In this document: one piece after another, positions 49,484 to 55,054 of the stretch
How the letters are laid out: each line of letters begins with the position of its first letter
Position numbering within the stretch: position 1 is the stretch's first letter
IMG/VR virus record: IMGVR_UViG_3300044846_002992
Span: 1-55,054 of that record
DNA length: 55,054 bases
DNA from: a virus
Reading direction: 5' to 3' (one strand)
The notes under the pieces: model-generated
Told to the model about the DNA's origin: nothing
Databases searched by the model: none
What the model saw: only the letters and a program-made list of their open reading frames with translations
Translations under genes and position numbers: made by a program

Positions 49484-49643
49484 GGTTCAGGTGGAAGAGC
49501 CACTTGCGTAGTGCGTGCGGCAGATGCTTTAGAACGGCTTGAAGCTCCGAGCTGGCTAACGGCTGTCTGTTTCAGCACCCACAGCCATCGCGGGGTGCAA
49601 GGCCAATCAATGGGGTTTTCCACCACCTTGCAAGTTTTTTCGC

Positions 49644-49675
49644 AAAAAAAAGAGCAGGGGTCGCTAGGCCCCCGC
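49644..49675 (-). terminator. Intrinsic terminator after scaffold gene
   Basis: Leftward strand: GCGGGGG, loop of 8, CCCCTGC (one mismatch), TC and then eight T residues. It is a textbook rho-independent terminator between scaffold (stop at 49771) and capsid. The remaining leader (49462-49643) holds the two hairpins noted and no gene. Confidence 0.85.
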
Positions 49676-49770
49676 CCTTACAAATCATCAGGTGTCTCTC
49701 GCTCTGGTGTTCTGTGGAGCAAAGATGACACGTAACAAAGCGATTGTCAACAAGTTATGAATCGACCAGT

Positions 49771-51021
49771 TTATGCTGGTGGGGTGAATGTGAATTCCAT
49801 GCCCCTCATGCGATCGGCGAGGCCCTCGAACTCATTGCCTCCAGTGGGTGTTGGGGCTGGTTGACCGCTGATTGGGGCGGGTGCTTGTCTGGTGCCTTTC
49901 AGAATGGCCAACTCCTTGCGAAGCGCGGCAATGGCCTTACGAGCCTCTGGGAGGGCCGTAGCGGTGAATGCAAGATAGCCGATGTCGTCAGGCCCAAGCG
50001 TATTCAGATCAACGACAGAGGCCCCATTCATCGCTGCAATGGCAACGTCGGTGAGCTGGCCGGATGAGTCGGTGAAGCCCGGAACCGTTTTGGCATACTT
50101 GGTGAAGGACGACTCGACGGACGCCTTGAACAATTGCACTTTCTGCTCCGCTTCCTGACGCAGAGCTGTTTCACGAGCTAGACGGGCTTTCTCGGCGTTT
50201 GTTCCTGAAGAGGCTAGCAGAGCAGCGCCCTTGGCCTCGGCGGCCTTGTAGTCGTCGCAGAAGCGCTCAATGCGGCCTGCCGTCCGGGAGCCCAACTTCT
50301 GGTGGAGCTGCTCAAGCATTTGGTCCTGCTTGATGATGTCAGTTTCGGTAATGACGGCAAAGATGGAGCTGGGATCAATCTTGGAGGTTTCGGCAATTTG
50401 CCCAACCAGCTTCTCGATGGCCTTGATAGGCTCTCTGACTTGAGCGATGAACTCGTCCGACTCCTTCACCTCCACCTCGTTGTTAACCTGAAGCAGCTCC
50501 TTGTTGCGTTGACGCAACGCCTCGGCCTCGCCGCGAAGACGCTCAGCCTCTGCGGCCTGCTGCCTGAGGGTTTGCACCTCTGGAATTGAGTCGATGTCAG
50601 CAATGGGCTTCTGCTCCTTGAGAACCTTCAGTTCAGCACGGAGGCGCTTGTATTCGTCGCCGGGATGGCCCTTGGCGGTGATGGCTGCAACGATGGCATC
50701 TGTCTGAGCATCGAAGTCGAGGTTGGGCGTAGCCGCTGGAGTTTGCTTCACTCCAAAGGTTGGAAGATCATCATCTTCTTCATCAGCGTCAGGGATTGGC
50801 GCAACTGCTGGAGTCGATGGTTCTACCGGGGTTGCTGGCTCAGCAGACTCCACGGGAGCAGTGATGGATACGGGCGCTGGTTCATCCTCCACAGGCAAAC
50901 TGCCCGGAGGAGTGAAGGTGAAGTCCTTGCCAGCCATGCGGGAGGAGAGGCTTTCTCCGGCATAGTCGGAATCTCCAGCGGCTTCGTTGCGAAGGAATAG
51001 TGGGAATGCGTGTCGTTTCAT
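49771..51021 (-). CDS. Scaffolding protein
   Basis: 416 residues, acidic and coiled-coil. Low-complexity Pro/Glu/Ala region (~35-95, EDEPAPVSITAPVESAEPATPVEPSTPAVAPIPDADEEDDDLP) is followed by long helices (LRQQAAEAERLRGEAEALRQRNKELLQVNNEVEVKESDEF). A peptide near residue 35 (MAGKDFTFTPPGSL) is echoed by the extreme C-terminus (MRGMEFTFTPPA). The C-terminus of scaffolds usually binds the capsid; the duplicate near the N-terminus might be a second contact. Order portal-scaffold-capsid is classic. Carries site copy 21. Confidence 0.8.
   Translation of the reverse strand: MKRHAFPLFLRNEAAGDSDYAGESLSSRMAGKDFTFTPPGSLPVEDEPAPVSITAPVESAEPATPVEPSTPAVAPIPDADEEDDDLPTFGVKQTPAATPNLDFDAQTDAIVAAITAKGHPGDEYKRLRAELKVLKEQKPIADIDSIPEVQTLRQQAAEAERLRGEAEALRQRNKELLQVNNEVEVKESDEFIAQVREPIKAIEKLVGQIAETSKIDPSSIFAVITETDIIKQDQMLEQLHQKLGSRTAGRIERFCDDYKAAEAKGAALLASSGTNAEKARLARETALRQEAEQKVQLFKASVESSFTKYAKTVPGFTDSSGQLTDVAIAAMNGASVVDLNTLGPDDIGYLAFTATALPEARKAIAALRKELAILKGTRQAPAPISGQPAPTPTGGNEFEGLADRMRGMEFTFTPPA
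50504..50517 (-). repeat. 14-bp GTCAAC-core site, copy 21
   Basis: Minus reading TTGCGTCAACGCAA, exact; inside the scaffold gene, co-oriented. Confidence 0.75.
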
Positions 51022-51030
51022 GGATGCGTA

Positions 51031-51279
51031 TTATTGTTGTGAGTTGAGAGAACGTGGTTTAAGCGGCGTATTAGCCGGAGCGCTCTTCGCGATGACGGCA
51101 AGAACCCGGAACGCGTTTCTAGCCCCTTTTTCAAGAGCCATCTTGATTCCCGCTTCTGGGGCATCCAGACCCTCTACAGAGCCATCGGTCATGCGTAGCA
51201 CTTCCTCTTTGGCTGCCTTGAAAATAGGTGAGTCTAGGAGCTGCTGGAGTTCCTGTTGTTGAGCTTGGCTAAGTGACAT
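51031..51279 (-). CDS. Small protein between portal and scaffold
   Basis: 82 residues. MSLSQAQQQELQQLLDSPIFKAAKEEVLRMTDGSVEGLDAPEAGIKMALEKGARNAFRVLAVIAKSAP is helical. Small proteins at this place are common in podovirus head modules (head accessory or assembly factor). The start ATG is 2 bases after the portal stop. Confidence 0.65.
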   Translation of the reverse strand: MSLSQAQQQELQQLLDSPIFKAAKEEVLRMTDGSVEGLDAPEAGIKMALEKGARNAFRVLAVIAKSAPANTPLKPRSLNSQQ

Positions 51280-51281
51280 AA

Positions 51282-53633
51282 TTATCGTCCTGATTGAGCC
51301 CTGGCCAAGATTTCCTTGCGCCGGATGTCGGCTGCTGCTTGGGCGTCCATAGTGAGGATGCGGGCTGTTGATTCTTCGTGCATGATGGCTTGCTTGGCTT
51401 GGCTCAGTTGCTGCATCATTTGGATTTTGGCCTGTGCCTCAGCAAAGATTTTCGCCATCTTCAGGTCGTTGTCCTGCTGTGCGGCTGAAGCCTTCTGCTG
51501 CTCGGGGGTGGGAGCTGCGCCTTCAGCGGGCACCGCATTGCCATTCGGATCGAGGCCCTGGCTCTGATCCCCCTGCTCACGCAGCTTGTTGATGTGACGG
51601 AGCCCGTTGTCGATGATTTCTCCGGCCTGCTGGATTTGCTGGCGGAAGGAATTGAGTTCCTGGATGCGAGACTCGTGGACGGTGGTTTGCTCAAGCGTAT
51701 CGACGCAGTGGCGATAGAGCGGGATGTTTCGGATGGTCCATTCCGCGATGTCCACTTGACCTTCATTGACTTGCTCGATGCCAGCCACAAGCTCCTCGAT
51801 GTGCTCAGCGAGGTGGACCATTTTATTCTCTCCGTCAACCGGGTCGATGATGGAGCCTTCGAGAAGATCATTGTTTTCGAGCTGAGCAAAGGAAACATCA
51901 ACGTGGCCCCGACGTTCTCCGGGCTTGCCGAAGTAGCGATCTGCCGCGTTCTGGTCCTTGATTTCGGCAGCAAAGTCGTAGTTGAAATACTCCTTCCCGC
52001 GAGGGTCCATTTCCGCATAGAGCTGCCCAAGCTGCTGGAAGGCAATGAGACGGGAGCCCTTTGACCCTGCACCAGAAAGGCGCATGGCCGTAGTGGCCTC
52101 CAGATCAATCTTTCCAAGAACATCACGGGGGACGCCACGGGCAATGCAAGCCTCCTTCATCCGCCTAACCATCTTGGCGAGGGCGAGGTCGGTTTGTGAC
52201 TCATTGAACGAACGGCGAAGCAGCTCACGGATGTATTTGTCGTAGGGGGCGTAGAACAAGCTCACCGCAAATCCCTGCATCTTGTTGCTGAATTCCAGCT
52301 CAGCCGTCACCTGCATCTCATTCCGACGCGCTGTGGGATTGTTGACGATGGAAGAAGAAGAAAGGCCAGCGCCGTGCTTATTCATCACGTCCATGTTGGC
52401 GCTGAGGACGAAGCCAATGTTCTCATCCAGCTTCATCGTGTTCTGCTGCTGCATACCCTTGATCGCCTTGGGCGCGAGGGTGTAGTGGCCCATATCCCTA
52501 AATTGCAGGTCTTCGAGGGCGTCAACGCTCGACTCAGGCTGAAAGATTTCAGAGGCGCGGAAACGAGCACAGTCCATCATCTTGCTTCGGAGGATGTTGT
52601 CGGCCTGTCCGGGTTCGTAAAGCGCATAGCCAAATCCACGAATGGTGTAGATGCGGTTTTTGTTGCCAACCGAGAAGGCGAAAATTTGGAACATTTGGTT
52701 TGCGTCGTCGTAGGCGGAGCGCTTCCGATACACCCAATCCTCCGAGTCTCTCACTTGGCCATTGCTGTCCAACTTGTTCATTGGGGCGGCATAGACGGAA
52801 ATGGTCCCATCCAACTCACGGATGACACCCCACACCAACTGAACTGATGGGAGGTTGTAGGGGTTGGAGGCGCGGCAGGCTTTCACCATACGGGCTGCTT
52901 CCTCGAAGTTCCAGCGGTCGGAGTCGATGTCTCGTGGGCGGGCTTCCTCGATGAGCTTTTTGCAGGCTGGACCATTCCAGCCCTTGTAGTCCACCTCGTT
53001 CTCATGTCCTTCAATTTTGGCATACAACTCACTCACGCTCATGTAGCGGGAAATAGTCATGGCCTCAATCTTGGAGGGAACAGCCACTGCATCTGCGTCA
53101 AACTTGCAGTCTTCGAGGGAGCCGATTTGGTGGTTTAGGGAGGACTTGTCCTCGAACCAAGGAATGGAGATGCCGTGCGTGACGAAGGTGTCAACAAGCT
53201 GAAGGACGTTGGGGGGCATGAGATCCCACGCCCGAATCATCTTGGTCCATTCATCGCTCATGACGGCGGCGTAGGTGTCTCGGGCATCCGGGTCCACTTC
53301 CTCCTTGAGAACGATTTTGGCGAGGGTGGAGGGCGAGGTGAAGATGTCGATGAATGGGCCTACGGCTTCGTTTTTGAGAGCGGATGAAACGCCGTAGTTG
53401 ATGTTGAAGCGCTCTCCCATGTTCCGATCATCAAGGTCTTCCTGAACGAAAGGTGGAACAAAATCCATCAACTCCTGAACGGCTGCCCGGTTTGAGCTTC
53501 CTTCCGAGTCATCCTCGCAAAACCGATCATGCAAGGCGCGTAGCGCTGACGGAGATTGAAGGCGCTCGTCCTGGTCAATGGATTCGATTTCCATTGCTTC
53601 CAGATCGGCTTGGGATGCGGCAAATTGACTCAT
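51282..53633 (-). CDS. Portal protein
   Basis: 783 residues, large like N4-type and other podoviral portals. N-terminal NRAAVQELMDFVPPFVQEDLDDRNMGERFNINYG is followed by a beta/alpha core (SVQLVWGVIRELDGTISVYAAP, YRKRSAYDDANQMFQIFAFSVGNKNRIYTIRGFGYALYEPGQADN). A stem/crown region comes next (MKLDENIGFVLSANMDVMN, FSNKMQGFAVSLFYAPYDKYIRELLRRSF). The C-terminal tail is Gln-rich and coiled (EAQAKIQMMQQLSQAKQAIMHEESTARIL), suited to a barrel. ATGA overlap with the gene before it. Forms the dodecameric DNA entry ring. Confidence 0.85.
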   Translation of the reverse strand: MSQFAASQADLEAMEIESIDQDERLQSPSALRALHDRFCEDDSEGSSNRAAVQELMDFVPPFVQEDLDDRNMGERFNINYGVSSALKNEAVGPFIDIFTSPSTLAKIVLKEEVDPDARDTYAAVMSDEWTKMIRAWDLMPPNVLQLVDTFVTHGISIPWFEDKSSLNHQIGSLEDCKFDADAVAVPSKIEAMTISRYMSVSELYAKIEGHENEVDYKGWNGPACKKLIEEARPRDIDSDRWNFEEAARMVKACRASNPYNLPSVQLVWGVIRELDGTISVYAAPMNKLDSNGQVRDSEDWVYRKRSAYDDANQMFQIFAFSVGNKNRIYTIRGFGYALYEPGQADNILRSKMMDCARFRASEIFQPESSVDALEDLQFRDMGHYTLAPKAIKGMQQQNTMKLDENIGFVLSANMDVMNKHGAGLSSSSIVNNPTARRNEMQVTAELEFSNKMQGFAVSLFYAPYDKYIRELLRRSFNESQTDLALAKMVRRMKEACIARGVPRDVLGKIDLEATTAMRLSGAGSKGSRLIAFQQLGQLYAEMDPRGKEYFNYDFAAEIKDQNAADRYFGKPGERRGHVDVSFAQLENNDLLEGSIIDPVDGENKMVHLAEHIEELVAGIEQVNEGQVDIAEWTIRNIPLYRHCVDTLEQTTVHESRIQELNSFRQQIQQAGEIIDNGLRHINKLREQGDQSQGLDPNGNAVPAEGAAPTPEQQKASAAQQDNDLKMAKIFAEAQAKIQMMQQLSQAKQAIMHEESTARILTMDAQAAADIRRKEILARAQSGR

Positions 53634-54376
53634 GCTTGTGCTGGTTGCTCAAGTTGTTGTGCCATTTGGCGAAGCTTGTCAATGCCGGTGAAGTGGTGAG
53701 GGCGCTTGCCAGTTGCCTTCTCGATGAACGAAATGAGTTGGTCTTTTTCAAATTCATCCTCTCCGTGTTCAGAAATGGATGTTTTTTGTTCTTCTGGTAA
53801 GGCTTCATCCAGTCGCCGGAACAGAGCCTCCTTCTCCTCCAACCTGCTGAACCCATTTCCCATCAACAGATAGCGGCCACGAGAGCGCCACGATTCGTTG
53901 GTGGAGAAGCGGAACATCTTCATCATCTGCGCCGAAAGCTGGAGGGTGATTGGGCCTCGGGTCAGGAAGGTCTTGCCGTCCTGCTCAGCCAAGCCGCAAC
54001 TCTTTCCGCCACGGCTTCCATGGAGGCGGAGAATGGCCTGAGCCCAATTATCAACGAGCGGGACCGAGGGCTCATCAATGACCAGCCACGCGCCGGGAAA
54101 GCGCGAATAGGCCAGCATGGCGAAGCGGGCGAACATCGCCGCAACCTGAGCGTCGTGAGACAAGCTAAAGTTGCCCGAGCTTTTGATTGAAGAAGTGGTG
54201 GCGAAAACGTCGATGAGTGGGCGGGCGATGCGCTGGGCCTCTTTGGCAGAGATAACGCTCTGGTGGGAGATGATGAGAGCCCCGTTCACTTTTGCTGTTT
54301 GTCGCTCAGCCAAAAGCTGGATGGAGCGGGCCATGTCGGCCTTGTTGCTCTTCGTGAGGAAAATAACTGTGTTCAT
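53630..54376 (-). CDS. Unknown protein between terminase and portal
   Basis: 248 residues, ATGA-coupled to both terminase and portal. Alpha/beta N-terminus (NTVIFLTKSNKADMARSIQLLAERQTAKVNGALIISHQSV) is followed by AWLVIDEPSVPLVDNWAQAILRLHGSRGGKS and a helical C-terminus. VIDE resembles a Walker B strand, but no Walker A is present. It may be a DNA-packaging accessory. No family recognised. Confidence 0.6.
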   Translation of the reverse strand: MNTVIFLTKSNKADMARSIQLLAERQTAKVNGALIISHQSVISAKEAQRIARPLIDVFATTSSIKSSGNFSLSHDAQVAAMFARFAMLAYSRFPGAWLVIDEPSVPLVDNWAQAILRLHGSRGGKSCGLAEQDGKTFLTRGPITLQLSAQMMKMFRFSTNESWRSRGRYLLMGNGFSRLEEKEALFRRLDEALPEEQKTSISEHGEDEFEKDQLISFIEKATGKRPHHFTGIDKLRQMAQQLEQPAQA

Positions 54377-55054
54377 CTGTGTCTAATTTTGGAACTGCGT
54401 CCGCTGAAACCCAAGCGCCTAACCTTCGGCATTGCAATCAAAGAATTGGTCGAACCCATTTTTTTTGCCATGAAGCCATTCAGCGTCTCATTGAACATCC
54501 GGTTGATTCGGCGGTCATCACGCCTGATTTCCACCACATCAAGCAGCCCGTTCAGGATGGCCACCTCAACGAGAATGACGAAGGTGTCAGCTAAGTCGGG
54601 GCTTTTTCCGAGCCGCTTCTTCATGTCCGCCTTCTCCTCCACACAGGCGCAGGTGGCGGAGTGGTTTTTGACGTGCCACTTGCGTTGACACAACTCATCC
54701 ACCACGTCCTGAGGAATGCCCCTAATTTGGCCCTGCCTCACCATTGCCTTCGGCTGCACCCAGAGCTGGGTGACGCGGTTCTTGTAAATTTTCTCGTCGT
54801 TGGTGGAGTCGGGCCTGCGCTCGACGGGCTTCTCTCCAAAACGAATGCCATGCACCGCATGAGACCATTTGGTGTGAAGCCACTGCCCGAATACAACACC
54901 CCCACCCGTGGCGTCAAAGCCCGCCCTCTTCGCGGGGATGCGGTGGTATTCACAGTGCTCCCTGAATTGGTTGATGGTGCTTTCACTAACGGTGATGTCC
55001 ACTTCCTCGCCTGTGTCCGAAATCCCTTTGCCTGCCGCCTCCTGAACGATTTTG
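54373..55054 (-). CDS. terL: Terminase large subunit, nuclease domain (partial)
   Basis: The last 227 codons of a gene that continues past the window edge; the GTG at 55002 is not a real start because the frame is open upstream. The sequence AKRAGFDATGGGVVFGQWLHTKW carries the first acidic site of an RNase H-like nuclease. LGKSPDLADTFVILVEVA is the hallmark '(K)SPDLADT' third acidic motif of large terminases. It cuts concatemeric DNA during packaging. The ATPase half lies outside. Carries site copy 22. Confidence 0.88.
   Translation of the reverse strand, partial: KIVQEAAGKGISDTGEEVDITVSESTINQFREHCEYHRIPAKRAGFDATGGGVVFGQWLHTKWSHAVHGIRFGEKPVERRPDSTNDEKIYKNRVTQLWVQPKAMVRQGQIRGIPQDVVDELCQRKWHVKNHSATCACVEEKADMKKRLGKSPDLADTFVILVEVAILNGLLDVVEIRRDDRRINRMFNETLNGFMAKKMGSTNSLIAMPKVRRLGFSGRSSKIRHR
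54680..54693 (-). repeat. 14-bp GTCAAC-core site, copy 22
   Basis: Minus reading TTGTGTCAACGCAA, exact consensus match; inside terL. Confidence 0.7.

Noticed and set aside
49462-49626. 55-residue N-terminal extension of the capsid protein
   Set aside because: Composition is unlike the rest, it covers leader hairpins, and the ATG at 49461 has a Shine-Dalgarno sequence.
49742-49755. Further partial GTCAAC sites (49742, 53186, 28020, 31839)
   Set aside because: Only the central half matches; arms differ at three or more positions.
1445-54693. The repeated site as a LexA box, DnaA box or parS
   Set aside because: Core GTYRAC with A/T or GC-AA arms does not match CTG-N10-CAG, TTWTNCACA or TGTTTCACGTGAAACA.
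1-55054. CRISPR arrays, IS elements, integrase or attachment sites
   Set aside because: No spaced direct repeats, transposase, recombinase or direct repeats at tRNA ends were seen.

Overview
The window is a 55 kb piece of a tailed double-stranded DNA bacteriophage genome, probably short-tailed (podovirus-like). The evidence is a leftward virion gene order of terminase, portal, scaffold, major capsid protein, tail/fibre genes, lysis genes, head-tail adaptor, internal virion proteins and one giant protein. I see no sheath, tape measure, integrase or repressor. The window starts inside one gene and ends inside the terminase gene. Base composition looks mid-50s % G+C. Most starts lack a Shine-Dalgarno sequence and have C/A-rich leaders, and genes are joined by ATGA overlaps. 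That would suit a host that relies little on Shine-Dalgarno pairing, but the host cannot be named from sequence alone.

Layout. (1) 1-8.9 kb, rightward: a ThiF/E1-like protein with two small upstream genes, an OB-fold protein, a structured intergenic stretch (2033-2326), a protein with four copies of an unknown module, a T7-gp4-type primase-helicase, several small proteins and an Rnl2-like RNA ligase. (2) 8.9-11.25 kb, non-canonical: a leftward Cys-rich zinc protein, a tRNA-Trp-like gene, a tRNA-Met-like gene split in two by an HNH endonuclease ORF, then about 1 kb without a credible gene but full of complementary helices. The last stretch is a candidate large 'ornate' noncoding RNA of the GOLLD/ROOL kind. 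(3) 11.26-18.2 kb, rightward: a regulator with a sigma-region-4-like helix-turn-helix, a RecE-like nuclease, an HNH nuclease, a Nudix protein, a DUF6378-like protein, a HAD phosphatase of RNA-repair type and small unknowns. (4) 18.27-55.05 kb, leftward: the late module, including a single 4800-residue ORF.

Two features stand out beyond ordinary phage content. One is the tRNA/HNH/large structured RNA block at 9.5-11.2 kb, next to an RNA ligase and in the same genome as a HAD phosphatase of RNA-repair type. The other is a 14-bp quasi-palindrome (consensus TTKYGTYRACRMAA, centre always CA or TG). It occurs 19 times exactly and 3 more times with one mismatch, is read in different frames inside genes, is mostly co-oriented with transcription, and often lies 7-42 bp upstream of a start codon. 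It behaves like a genome-wide regulatory site, comparable in distribution to mycobacteriophage stoperators or phage-specific promoters.

How the genes work together: early rightward genes supply replication (primase-helicase, OB-fold protein, RecE-like exonuclease), nucleotide and RNA metabolism (Nudix, DUF6378-like, RNA ligase, HAD) and regulation. The leftward late genes build the head, package DNA, decorate the particle (two glycosyltransferase-like proteins, one fused to a methyltransferase), lyse the cell (holin-like protein, cysteine-type endolysin, alpha/beta hydrolase) and provide ejection proteins.
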